DNA of 64,000 nt, from NCBI GenBank assembly GCA_014706295.1, contig JACSVZ010000008.1:16890159-16954158 (forward strand). Direction: 5' to 3'. Position numbers and translations under genes: made by a program. The stretch's first letter is position 1. Every line of letters begins with the position of its first letter. Positions 36,057 through 47,770 of this stretch are shown here, in pieces. Under the pieces are notes generated by a model. The model saw only the letters and a program-made list of their open reading frames with translations, was not told where the DNA came from and did not search any database. Source of the stretch: Lycocorax pyrrhopterus obiensis (taxonomy: Eukaryota; Chordata; Aves; Passeriformes; Paradisaeidae).

Positions 36057-37289
36057 TGTCTAAGGCATTTCTGACATCACCTGATCATTCAGATTCACCT
36101 CTCTTTAGGACAGCTATATGTATCAGCACACTCCACTACACAAACAACACAGAATTTTAACAGCAGGCACTAAAAAGTACCAAAGCTAGTGAATCATTCA
36201 TAGCTGCTTAAGTGGCTGGCTAACGTGGTTTGTGCTGGAGTGTGAAGAATCCAATGCTCCAACATCACGATCTTTGTGTGGTGTCCAAGATCCGTAAAGC
36301 CCACAGATGGTCAGGTTTGCCATTGCAGATCAGAGCCCACGAGTTTTGTCATGGTTATGTGAAATTGAGCCTTGTGTAGAATGGGGGCTGGTTTTATGCC
36401 TAAGTCACTCAAAGAGGACTCAGTAGGACTGTTCTGTGACCTGAAGAAAAGTGTATTTACCTCATGGTCATTTTATAATACAAGGGCTTATGCAGGGAAT
36501 CATGGAATTGGTTCTCATGGAAGTTAGCTTGCTCTTCATGCTATGCATAGGTATAAGGTCTTTTTGAACAGAAATGAGAATAAGCTTGGGCTTCTGTGAC
36601 TTTTCTGACTTGGCGTGCATGGCATGTGTATCTGTCATGATTATTTTGTTGCTGTTGAAGTGACTCTTGAACAAAAACAGTGAGACACCATGTCCAATCC
36701 AATTGAGAAGTCTGCGCAAGGACTCTCATTGACACCACAGGATGTTCAATCCAGTCCTCCTTTGTTATCATAGCATTTGCATTCTCAAACTCATGTGGTT
36801 TTGGTTTCATCTGGTTTGTTGTGTTTTTCTCTTTATGAAAGATCTTTTCTTGGCTTCTTATGTCTTTTTTAAATTCCATTATTACTCTAACAGTTTTTAG
36901 TAATCCTGATAGCCTGTTTCATTATTTCTTCTGTAGTTGGCTGATTCAGGGGGACCGACTTTGTGCACTGCAGCAGGACAGGTATCCTGCAAGGCAAGTA
37001 TCCTGCTTTCTAGTTTAAGGTTAAAAAGAGAATCCTTTGGTGGTGAGGAACAACCATGACATTGAAGGATAACTTTGTGTCAGAAGGAAGTGAGAATTCT
37101 ATTCTCAGCAACACTAACATACAGTAAAGTCAGAGAAATTGCTCTTCATTTATATAGAGATCAGAGCCTGAGCCTTTACAGGAATACTTGCCTAGGAAAT
37201 AAAGGCTTTAACTTCAGTTGATTTTCTGAAATTGGAATTTTGTTCTACTCAGAGTGAAGGGATGTGAGTGCCTTTGTGGAAATTCTCAT
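36057..37289. other. Noncoding DNA, no gene seen
   Basis: Sequence downstream of CR1 with no further recognisable repeat. A 112-codon minus frame at 36541-36879 has no domain. Nothing else is supported. Confidence 0.6.
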
Positions 37290-37640
37290 CTGCGTGGAGC
37301 AGTGACTGTGCAGCCACACTAGTGCATGCTGAGTCTGTGAGAATGTATACGTAAGACTACGATCTGTGGGTTGTGTGTAGCTGACTGTGAGAATGCAGTG
37401 GTGAAACTAAGTGTACCTGCCTGTGTGACACTAAGGCTGTGAGTGCCGGTGGGAGGACTTGTTGATGTGACTATGTGTGGTGTGCAAAGGTTCAGCCCAT
37501 CTGTGTATTGATATTGGTGCACAAGTGTGACTGCACAAACAAACGTGAGTGAAGCACAGATGTGAATGTGTATGTAAGCGTAGGGAGAGCATAGCCATGG
37601 ATGCATATGTGAGCATGAGTGCAAATATTAGTACATTTCT
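37290..37640. repeat. Degenerate TG-rich cryptic repeat tract
   Basis: The plus strand is dominated by gtgtg, ctgtgagaatg, gtgagtg and tgtgac words at irregular intervals, for example around 37330-37450 and 37520-37625. The minus strand is correspondingly CA-rich and open for about 100 codons. It looks like a decayed GT-type repeat array, comparable to the CA-rich tract at 10960-11640. Confidence 0.5.
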
Positions 37641-37979
37641 AAGTGCAGAACATATAAATAAATGTATGTCAGTGAAATGTGTATATTACCAGATGATCTT
37701 AGATGGAGAGGTCCTGTGCCAGACATGGCCTCTTCTCTGTCCTATCTGTTTCTGCACATGTGTTAGCTTTAAAGATGAGAAGCGCCCCAGCTTGGCTTTA
37801 GCCTGGGCATCAGCCCTGAGTACGCAGTTGCTCTGCCAGCTCAGTGTGTTTGTGTGCTCTTGTGAGAGAGTTGGTAATTGTGAGTGCTCCCTAAGAGAAT
37901 CTCTGGGGCCAAGGGATACAATAGGCAAGGGTCTAGGGTCTGAAACTGTAGACTTTAATAAAGCCACTGACAGCAAATA
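37641..37979. other. Noncoding DNA, no gene seen
   Basis: Transition between the TG-rich tract and the candidate element that follows. A plus frame of 143 codons (37549-37980) and a minus frame are both open here without domains. Confidence 0.5.
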
Positions 37980-38310
37980 AGAGCCTGACATGTGAGTCAC
38001 ATTACTGACAACAAGGGCTGCTTTGTAGTCCCATCTGCACCCTGATCGGGTCCCGTACAGTAACTGAAAGGACAGAACAAACTGCTGCTGCCTTCAATAA
38101 ATACAACAGTGCCACAAAGGCGGCCAAACAGACCAACTTTGTGTGGCTTTGCTGCAGCTGAGCTACTCTCCTGGTCCTCTTCTTCGCCTCCCCCACCAGT
38201 GAAAATGACTGACGTTACCTTTTAATGGTTGCTTGCGAGCCCTGACTATGTGCTTGTCCCCATGGCAGTCATTACATGTAGCCCTGTAACATCTCTCTTC
38301 CCTGCCACCC
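37980..38310. promoter_or_regulatory. Candidate conserved noncoding element
   Basis: Dense non-repetitive sequence that retains CpGs (atcgggtcccgtacag, aaaggcggcc, gcttgcgagccc) in a CpG-poor area. It carries words such as gactgacgtta (about 38209-38219, a CRE-like core) and ccttcaataaatacaac. No coding frame is convincing. Regulatory role inferred only. Confidence 0.35.
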
Positions 38311-41300
38311 CTGCGCTCCTTCATAGCCTTTCCCTTTCTCTGCTCCCAGTGACTGGGGGAGGCCCAGAGCATCTGCTCATGAGCCATGTCCCCTGGACTT
38401 CTTGCCCTTGCCTGGGCTAGCCAGCACTGGGAGCTTAGCAAAACCTTACATCAGGCTATGAGGAAAGTAACTTGAGATGTCACAGTACCTTGAATAGTTA
38501 CTCCAGACTCCCACTGGAGTGGTCATGGTGAAAATGTTGGACTTGCCAGAACAGTAACTTGAAGGCCTTTAGTGGCTGGTCACCTCCCTAACCGAGGTAG
38601 CATCAGGGGACAACAGTGTTCCCTATTTATCCAGGTGTCATCCAGCAGAGTCAGAAACCTTTTTTGCTGGCTGCCCTCAGGGCCTCTTAGTCTTCCCTCC
38701 CTCTGGGCCTCTCCCCTTTGGCTTGGAGACTTTCCCAGGAAAGAGCTTTCACATGGAGCAAAAAAGCCTTGCAGATTGACCCCTCTTCAATGGGAATTTG
38801 TGCCACTGTTGTCTTTCTCAGTGCTTCTCTGGCCACTCTTTTTTAGTTTGTCCCAATAGCCCTAGAGAAAGGGCCCTAGCTGGACAGCATGTGTTGTCAT
38901 GTACTGAAAGAGTTATAAACCCTGGAAAAGATCACTAGGTTATAAATCAAAATATAAGCCTGTGGTTGCCAAAGGGGTGATGTTAAGTATCAGGGTAATG
39001 TCTGTAATAGTGTAGGTATGCCTGTGTTGTCTGTCCTAGCCCATTGCATGTCAGTCCACCTAGCAAAAAGTCTAAATTCTTCTCTGCTTGAAACAGTGGC
39101 AAACCAGACTCAACAGTTTATGCCTAGCAGAAACTATGTTGTCCTGTATCACGTAGTGCACGCAGAACTAAATTCTCTGGAGGTTAGGGTGGGAACCCTA
39201 CCATTTGCCCTGTGCTTCTACAGTGTGCAATAGAGCCTGTAGCCTACCCTGTCAGTGTCTAATTGACACTGTCTTCAGACAAAGAGGATCTCAGTCATAG
39301 AGATTTGCTCCTAAGGTATAAGACTTACCTACTTTAAAGGTCAGATTTTTCAGCTGGCGACTAGTATGTTGCAGCTTATAGGAACATAACATGGTAGAGG
39401 TGGGATGCAGCAGATCTTTCCTTGGAAAGGCGAACAGACTTCAGGAAGCAAACAAATTCAGTTTCTGAGCATTTTAGGAAATCCTACAATACAGACTTCT
39501 GTGAAAAATACTTCCCTGTGATACTACATCTCCTTCTGTTCAAGCAACCACTTCAGATAACATTAAACACAGAGAACTACAGACTAGCATAATACAAATC
39601 AGCAAGCAATAAGAAGCAATATCTCCTACAGAGACGTATGCAGAAGAGAGAAGGATTTCACTGGTGTCACATAGAAAATGCCCAGATCCTATAGTGCTAG
39701 GTGTTGAGAGGTAATGTTTATAGGAACAACTTGTGATGATGTTTTGCATAACATGGTGATATTTCTTATAGTTAATCTCTGGGCCTTCTGCAAGAGATTT
39801 CTATTCTCTCTGTATCAATAATATATAAAGGATTAAACACCACTGTTTTGAAACAATCTACATAGCTGAGAAGCAGCACTAGAAACTTTAAGTGCTGTAG
39901 AAAATGTGGTCTGTACTTTTCAGAGAAATGTCTGGAATTTTTGAAAAGAAAGGTAGAGCATCTCAAGGCACTGTTAAAAGAGAAGGCAGATTCCCCACAT
40001 CTGGCTCAGTGCTTTGATCACATAAGCTTCCCTTTTGCTTTGGTGTTTAGGCTAAGAACTGGACAGGGTGAGGCTAATAAACCTGCAATCACAGTATCTG
40101 ATGGTGGGTGTCAGTCTCCTCAGTCCTCACCTGTGCTCACTACTGGTAGAGGCTTCACCTGAGGTGGCACAGCTGGCATAAGTGGGAAATGACTCTTAAG
40201 CAAGGAGGAGTCTACTGCAACAGCACCTTTACCTTCCTCTGGAGCCCCTCCATCTCTTGAACAGGCAGGGCCTGAGAGATCCCATTTCTAGTAGTTTGAT
40301 ACCTGAAGAGAAGAAGTGTTTCCTAGAAGGAGACAGAAGGATGGAGCCCTGAAGAACAGGAACGGACTTGGCACAGACATGCTAAATTGGATGTTACTGC
40401 AGGGAGAAGGAAGCTGCTCACTATCCCAGCTGCTCTGTACCAGGAAATCTGAGAGGAGACCTTTAAATTCTTCTTGCTGTACTTTGAGAAAGGTGCAGTT
40501 GATAATTATTTGAACTCATGTTTTTTCTTTCAATTTCTTTCTTTTCTCCTTTTATTGAAGAACTGGTTGGTTAGGTCATTGAAGTAATCATTTCTGGAGA
40601 ACCACAGCTCATTGGGTGCCAAAGTAGTTTAATTTTCCCTGGTTTCCGAGTAGGTTCTCAAAGTGGTCTTTATTAATGACCCCTAAAGATCGAAACTGAT
40701 TCTATCTGTTGTTAAGCAAAGCCTGTCAGAAGTGCTATAATAAAATGCAAAGTTCAGTGCAAATATATAAAAAAATAGAAATAATTTAAAAAAATTAAAA
40801 TCTTAAGGCCAACAGAACTTTGGAAAAGAAAAAGCTATGGAAGGCATTGGAGATTACTTTTACACTTTCCTTTGATAAAGCTGAAGCCTAATTCAGTTCT
40901 CCTTGAATGCAGACAAGAACTAGGACTGCATTTGGCAGCCCATGAAGTATGGGCTTAGTCTGTATAGCCTCATCTAGCATACCAGAGAGTGAAGGACAGG
41001 ATAGCCGGGTTCAGGCTAACAACTTAAACGAGAACATACCAGTCTCATCACTCTCTTTTTAAAATTTATTTCTCCACCCTTCCCCCCCACCCTCCCAAGA
41101 AATGCTCATTTGCACACTAATGATTTTTGTAAATAATTGGTGTCACAGATACTCAAGGTTGAAAATAGTCTGAGTGGGTTTTGATGTCTGTCCTTCACCA
41201 ACTCCTGCAGGCCTTCTTGAAGTGGCAGCCTAGACCCTCAGAAGGTCTAGAGCATGCACTAAAGTCAAGAACTTCCTCTTAGTATTTGTCAGCTCTTCTG

Positions 41301-41615
41301 ATCTTGCTTTGTGATCTTAATTTTTTCAGGCCATAGATAAATCTTGGAGATTTGAGAGATAAAAGAAACAAGGCTCCAGAAAATCTCAGGGCCTTAGCAG
41401 TTCTGACCAAGTAAGGTTTTACCTTATGGCTGAGGTCCAGTCCTGTTCAAGATGGCTTATTTAGGCCTATGGGGAAAAGAAGTAACCATCTGGGAAAGAG
41501 AGTTTGGTCCTAAACTGTCAGCCATTAAATACAAGAGTATTTTGCCAGCAGAATAGAAGAAGCTACTTCCAATAAAGCCAATCAAAAGCAATTTCCCTGC
41601 TGAAAGGTGGCCTAC
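38311..41615. other. Noncoding DNA, no gene seen
   Basis: Ordinary sequence. A small block at 41100-41150 (ctcatttgcacactaatgat and gtaaataattgg) looks enhancer-like but is short. Frames reach 95 codons without domains. Confidence 0.55.
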
Positions 41616-41671
41616 CTGAGACAGAGCAGCCTGCACCAGCTGCACGCCACTGCTGTCAGACTTGGCCGGGT
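41616..41671 (-). CDS. Candidate 56-base internal coding exon
   Basis: On the minus strand an acceptor-like sequence (a pyrimidine-rich stretch, then aattgacag) precedes 56 bases that end in ctcag|gtaggc, a good donor. With two leading bases finishing a split codon, the frame reads PAKSDSSGVQLVQAALSQ without a stop. Thirteen of the 18 codons end in G or C, in a region that is otherwise AT-rich, and CpGs are retained. A second frame is also open, so the evidence is not unique. The polar, Q- and S-containing peptide does not match a protein I recognise. It would be an internal exon starting after a one-base codon remainder; no other exon of the same gene is found in the window. Transcription and conservation are unknown. 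Confidence 0.3.
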
Positions 41672-41689
41672 CTGTCAATTAAGGGAACA

Positions 41690-42030
41690 CAGAGCAATCT
41701 GTGAGCGCTGAAAGGGATCCCTTCAGAGCCCTCCGTGGCTGAGAGACAGGCCCATTGTCTGCATGCATGTCTCACATAGTTTCAGAGTCCTGATAAGCAG
41801 GCATGCCATGAAAAACTGCATTATATGGTGAGCTCGGGAATACTTTGTCTGGGGGTAGATGAGATGGGGGGAGTGGGAGAAGAGGTAACACTGCACCTTT
41901 GCATTGTGGGAGGTGGGGCAATGAAAGACGTCGCGTTTGGTGGTCCCCCAACATAACCTGCTCTCTCACAAACTCTTGTTGAATGATGAAGTCGTAGTTT
42001 CCTCTAATTCCCCTCCTCCCCTCCATCCTT
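41690..42030. promoter_or_regulatory. Candidate conserved element with retained CpGs
   Basis: It lies directly beside the candidate exon, on its intron side. It contains a tight CpG cluster (gacgtcgcg, 41928-41936) in a CpG-poor context, plus tgagcgctgaaa near 41702 and gcatgcatgt near 41762. A minus-strand frame of 87 codons (41772-42035) is open here, but it begins in polypurine DNA with no acceptor. I therefore favour a conserved noncoding element over a second exon. Confidence 0.35.
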
Positions 42031-45000
42031 GTCATTTCTTCTGGAGTTCAGAAATCAGTTGGGAAATTACTGCAGCACTGAGAAGACAAACAGCTTAACC
42101 ACCTTCAGCTGCTGCCTTGCCAGATATTGAGAGTCCTTTTTCCTGTGAATCTGGGACTCCCAGGGTCTATAAGTCTGGGGCAGGGAAGAGTAACGACTTC
42201 AGACTTCCACACATGTGTTGTAGACACCATAGAACAGGAAGGTAGACACAGCTTCTAGGGGAAGGAATGAGTGGGGCTCGCTCACCAGCTGCTAACAAAT
42301 GTTTGCTTTCATCTTCCTCAGCTTATAGCCTGGTGCCTGGATCTCTCGGTGCAAATGGGCCCTTTACATTTCCTAGATACAGACCCAGAAAAGCTGGTAC
42401 TCTTGGATGAGCACATCTTAGTCTACAATAGGATGTTCTCTTAGACTCCATTGCTTGAGCTTGGGAGTACATAAAGAGGTTAGTACATGCAAAAATGCCT
42501 GCATTACAAAGCAAATAAAACCAGTCTCTAGGTTGCTTTTATGCTAACTTTTTAGGCCACTTTGCATGGAAAGAGAAGGTTCAAGCCGAACTCTCTCTTT
42601 AAAATAAAATATCCACTATGTAAATTTAGTTTTCCATATGCTTGGAGAATATGGAGACTACTCTGTGTGATAGGATGCAAAGAAATATATACATGGGAGC
42701 CAGCAACTCTGTTACTAATGCTGTAGCATAGAATTGGAAAGAACCAATGCTGTGGTTAAACCAATCCCCCCATCCAGAAGATGAAGGATGGCTTGCAAGT
42801 TACTTTTCCTAACACTTTTCCTTTCTCCTTCTGGCTGAGGTCTTTCTTTTGCACTCACTGAAGCTGATAGTCATCCCGTTTAATTTTAGTTGCAGGCACT
42901 CTAGATGATCTTCGTTCAGTGTTTAAGCCAAAGTTTATTGTAGACCATGCCTACTTTTGACGGTCACAGACATGTTGGTCAGAAGCCATTTCTGATAAAG
43001 CTGTTAAATTCTGTGGACCTACCAAGGGATGAGTCTGGCCTATGCACTTCGGCTTTCATATCAGTTTTTTGGCAGTACAGAGGGCTGCCAAAGAGAGGAT
43101 TGGATTTCTGATTATTCAGTCATTAGTCTTCAGCAGATATACCCTTGTCAGGTTCTAGTGATTTGTCTGCAGCTCACCCATTGTACAGTGACACTCCAGG
43201 AGATGGCAGGTACTGGTTTTTCCCAGTTGGGGAATATGTCTTGGCTCAGCATATTTGATAAGAAAAATTAATGAATTTGTTATTGGATGGTTATTGGATG
43301 TTATCTTTCATCTCTGACTTGGCGAGGCTCATGGAAACCCATCTTTCTTTTCATGTTAAATAAAGCTCCCACCACGAATGCCAAATCCTACTGTCTATTC
43401 TCACATTCTTCACTGCACACTTGTATCATATTGCCAGTCCTGGATAAAGTTGTTGTGCTGACATATTTGACTTATTTTCAAAGATTTTTAAATTCCTGTG
43501 TTTATCCTTTATTTTAATTCTTTCTGTTTAGATATATATGCACTTAAATTGACAAGAAAGACTGGCCTTTTTTTAATCTCTCTTCCTCAATTCTTCAAAC
43601 CAGGGACCTTGCTAATGTTCATACTAGCCTCCTAAAACTGTGTGTTTTCCCCGCATCCTCAGATAAGTGCAGTTCATGGCCTTTCTCCCACCCAAGTGCT
43701 GGCAGACCCTTTTCTGAAGCACCCCAGAAGCCCACAGCATCCACTGAGTCACGCTGTGGGCTCTGGAGGGCACCTTGAAGAACCTTGTAATTTCCTTTGG
43801 TTTGTCTGTCTTGGTGTTTTTTTGGGCCAGTTGAATCTGAGTCATTCCTGATGAGGGAAAGATAAGTTGAGGCATCCCACAAAACTGCCAGCTCTTTTCA
43901 ACAAAATGAACTGTCTCTTTTGAGTAGCTTATATAAAAATAACCCTAGCACAATAGTCACATTGCATTTTTACTTGCTTCAAAGAACAGCGGACTAATTA
44001 ACTGAAGATATTTAGCAGATTGTCATCAGGAGGCAAGTGAGCCACTCAGGGAGATGAATGGGGTAGTTTGTGCTTCTTGGAATTGTTGTTTCAATATCTT
44101 GTCAGGCTTGAGCAGATACCAATGGCTTCAGGAAGGGTACACATTCAATCTTTGATATATGTTCAAGGTGGAGGTGTGCTGCTTCATTGTAACATGGAAG
44201 CTGAAGAGTAGAAGGGTAGGTGTCAAATTGATTCCTGGTGTATCCTGCTGTAATTTCAAGGTACAGAAGCCCATTTCTCCTCCTTGCTGTGCTGTTTGTA
44301 CCCAATTTATAAACCAGTGCTCTGCATTGGAGCTGTGTATCACTAGCTCTGTGTAACAGTCTCCACCTGATCTCCTCAGCTTTTGCTGTGCCTCCTACAG
44401 GCAGGTGTGAGTGACTGGGTGTTTTTGTATCTTTTGGATATGTACGTAGGGTATCTAAAGGGAAATGTTTTCCCTTCTACCACATACTGCAGAGACTGCA
44501 CTGTCTTGGTGTCTAGCAGAAAGTATACTGCTAGACATCTGATTCTTGGAGCCCCTGGGAGTCCCTGTGGTTTAGAAAGTGGAGACCTTTGATCTGTGGT
44601 TTGTGTATGAGAGTTAGGTGATGCTGTGGTTTGCAAACAGCCGATGGTTCTCCCTTTCCTTCAAGGTAGAAAATAGTGTTGGTCTGTGATGATGCAGAAC
44701 ACCACGTGACCAACTGGGAGTGCTCAGGATGATGCGGTTTGCTCTGCAAGCTGCAGTTCACCAGTGTCATGGTATATTTTTAAGAAAAGGTGACAGTGTT
44801 GGTTGTGTCTTTAAGCCACAAGCCTCCTTTAGGGGCAGCAGGGAATGGCCCAAAACCAGCAATAAAACCTCAGGAGCTGAAAATTTCCTTCTGCGTCTCT
44901 CCAGGGCATATAGCAGTTGTTCACTCCAGGCAAAAGTGCTCCCCTTTCTTACACTGATTTGTCTGTGGAAGGGATATTTGTCCATGGGCACCTACCCGAT

Positions 45001-46448
45001 CAGGGGTCCTGTGGCACTGCCTGCTGCAATTTTAGAGTTCAAAGGAGTGTGACTGCCATTATTGGTCATGACCCTGGAGGTTACGTTCAGCAGTTTGGGT
45101 AAGGACTGCTGCGAAAATGTTGAGCTTGAGCAGGGACTGCTGTGTGAATGTTTGTGTCCATTTGGGGAGGGTGGCACTCAGAGTACACAGCTCTGAAGGA
45201 AAAGAGTGGAGCTGTGCTTGTGCCTCTGCAATTTTGTGAAAGATGATGTGCAACAGTCCAGTGCTTAGAATATAAAATCTTGTGCACCGGACTAACCAAA
45301 TATCCATCTTCCATGCAATCTTGTCTCCCTACAAAGTGAATATTTAAGGAAGGGAATAAGAACAGGATGGGTACATAGTGAGCTCTCTGACAAATAGTGT
45401 CTAGAAATCAGAGCTGAGAGATTTCTTGAAATGGAGAATATATTGGACTCATCATGACTGGTATTCACCACTGGATTAATATCAGTCCCTTGGGCTCCCC
45501 TGACACAATTGCCTTGGGCAGCAAGTCTGGCAGCATTTGAAAGCTAAGGAGGAGAAGCTGTGTGTTGGTAGGGGAGGAACCAGTGCTGAGACCTGTAACA
45601 GTGCAAGTGCTGCCAGGCATGGCAAACTGAGAGACTCCAGCTGGGAAGGAATAAGAAGTGGAAACATGTAAATCAACTAGATCCAAGACACTATAAATAC
45701 ATCAGAACAAAGCCACACAATTGTGAGACTGAAAGTGGGTGATTTGTTGGCTATGGAGCAGGTTTCCCTTACAGATGCCACTTTTGTATTGCCTAAACGC
45801 TTAAGAACCTGATCAATTTCCCTCTGACCTCTGGTATCCTGTGGTCTCATGAGGTGGCCTCACTCGCAGCAGCTTGGAATGACTCTGGGCAATGTTCTGC
45901 CACTCTTCAGTAGTAGGCCCTTGAACAGTACTGCTGCAGGCCTTTCAGCAGTAGCCTGTTCCCAACATGCTTCAGCATTGAGGACATACCTGGTATGGTT
46001 GTCTGACATCCACTGCAGATACAGGGCATGTGTTTCTGCGTGTGGCCCAGGAACCAGGCACTGCAGCAGCTTGCTGGAGCCTATTGCCACAGCTCACCTG
46101 TGTGGGAAAGGCCTGTCTTAAACACTAAAACTTAAGTTTGATGCCTCCTAGAGGCACGGCCACTGTTAGAGGAATGGAATTCTTACAAGAACTTAGTACA
46201 ACTTTCTTTTTTTTTTTAATCAGTGGTGTGCTGTGAAATCCCACCCTTAGGGCTTACGCATATTAGCAGGAGTGGAGCCCTAAAAGTTTTGAATGTGTTT
46301 TTTGTTAAATCCTTAATAGCTAGGTGACTCTTACTTCTCATTGCTTCTTCAGTGCTGCTGACATTTCCAAGGAACACTAGCAGGTCAGAAAGTCAGCTTG
46401 GAGAAGCTGAGCTGCTTCTTTACCACATTACACTCACCTAGCCTGGTG
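42031..46448. other. Noncoding DNA, no gene seen
   Basis: Ordinary sequence with a perfect 11-base tandem pair (gttattggatg) at 43279-43289 and 43290-43300. Near 42727 a catagaattgg word resembles the start of a minus-strand CR1 tail but is not convincing. Frames up to 110 codons lack domains. Confidence 0.55.
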
Positions 46449-46720
46449 CTTTATAACTCTGTCTTTAATGATTTTCTCAGCTATTTTTCCTGGTACTGGC
46501 GTAAGGCTCACTGAGGTCTATAATTCCCATGATTGCCCTTAGCACCTCTTTTAAAAGAAGTTCAGAGTTTTGGCTCCATGCCAGCCTGATGGGAGAGTGG
46601 CTGTTTTTAATGATAAATTGAATGATTTTGTTAGTAACTTATATGAACTTTGATTTCTTTAGAGTGTTTGCATAAATGCCATCTGGTCCTGGAGGTTTCT
46701 TATTCTTTCAGTTTTTAGGT
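46449..46720 (-). pseudogene. Old LINE reverse-transcriptase fragment
   Basis: Translated on the minus strand, 46666-46695 gives PPGPDGIYAN, matching the PGPDGI motif at the start of the non-LTR reverse-transcriptase domain. Further on, 46514-46555 gives FKRGAKGNHGNYRP, and after a 2-base insertion (46512-46513) 46449-46511 gives VSLTPVPGKIAEKII and DRVIK. The NYRP-VSLT-VPGKI block is characteristic of CR1/L2-type LINEs. The order and rough spacing are right. Stops, at least one frameshift and missing sequence between the blocks show it is dead. The catalytic YxDD region that should follow was not found downstream. It is more diverged than the CR1 at 35 kb and probably from an older lineage. 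Confidence 0.8.
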
Positions 46721-47470
46721 TATGTTATTATGTCTTTTTTTTTTTCTCCTTTTGAGTTTCTATCTGTCTAGTTTCAATATGTGTGGCTTTGTGTGTCGCC
46801 TACTACTATTGTTGCTATTTGTGGTTACAGTGTTAATGTAATGTGGTTAAGGTACCCAGATCTCAGACTGGAGACCCTTTATGTTAAATAGTTTACATAT
46901 ATCCAAACCAAGAGTTATAACCTAGGGGACTTTGCGGACAGGGTTAAGATAAATTGAGCCTTTATCTAATTTTCTCCCATGGGGCAAATGGGAAAAGTTT
47001 ACTCAGGTCAGCTAGGCCAAGAATAACCTTGTGCAAATATATCTGAGTTCAAGAACATTGCCTGCTGGTGGCAGTCCAGAGCAGAGGGGTCACAAGCCTG
47101 GGATTCCACAGCTTTGATGTTCTAATATTCTAGTCCTGTATTTTAACTGCAACACCACATTTCTCAGACTCATTCTATTTTTCTGGATAGTTTGAAAATC
47201 CCAGTTCTTGTGATTCATAGTAGAACACCCCTGTAAACGCATCCCCCCTTCACAATCTAGTATTTCTGACTGTGTCAGAGGAATAAGGTACCCCAAACGT
47301 CATCAGCCAATTGACATCATTTAACAACTCACTGTCATTACTTGGAAGAAACTCTACTCTTCCCCCTTACATAGCTTCTGACTCTTCACCTCACTCCTGC
47401 TGTCAGCATCTTTCTGAATAGAGTTTGCTAAAAGAGAATGAGCCCTACCCATTTCCCTTCTCTTGCCTGC
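46721..47470. other. Noncoding DNA, no gene seen
   Basis: Starts with a T-run (about 46735-46745) beside the LINE relic; the rest is ordinary sequence. A cctgctggtggcag word at about 47061-47074 is a loose CTCF-like match (12 of 14) and is not called. Confidence 0.6.
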
Positions 47471-47479
47471 TCCCAGCAG

Positions 47480-47770
47480 GCAGGCAATATGGCAGAGTGC
47501 GGTCTCCAGTGTCCCTTTAGTCACTTCTCTGCTGTCAGTGTCATAGGGCTAGTGTTTAAGCATTTTCACGCTGGATTTGAAATGAGATTATAGACTGGTC
47601 CACTCAATTGACTTAATGGATTTTAAGAAACTAGATCCTATTAATGCAGTCAGTGCCCCAGGGTGCCTCTCCTACTGCAGACAAGATAATCTGCCATGCA
47701 AATTAAATCCTGCCTCAAGATGCAAGGCCTGCTTAATGTGATCCATTACACAGTTTACTTGTTTATATCT
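47480..47770. promoter_or_regulatory. Candidate enhancer with octamer and homeodomain words
   Basis: A perfect octamer atgcaaat (47696-47703) runs directly into taaat, giving an overlapping POU/homeodomain-type site. Around it are ttgacttaatgg (about 47608), cctattaatgc (about 47638) and gcttaatgtgatccatta (about 47731-47748). The block is not repetitive and has no coding frame. Enhancer function is inferred from motif clustering. Confidence 0.4.

Noticed and set aside
35281..36160. Frames inside the CR1 copy as host genes
   Set aside because: They are pieces of the transposon's own ORF2, broken by shifts and stops.
41772..42035. Minus-strand frame of 87 codons as a second exon
   Set aside because: Its start lies in polypurine sequence with no acceptor, and no good donor is present before the stop.
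42720..42780. Possible minus-strand CR1 tail
   Set aside because: Only a catagaattgg word and a loose C-rich stretch fit; not enough for a call.
47061..47074. Second CTCF-like word
   Set aside because: Two mismatches to the core, in ordinary DNA; expected by chance.
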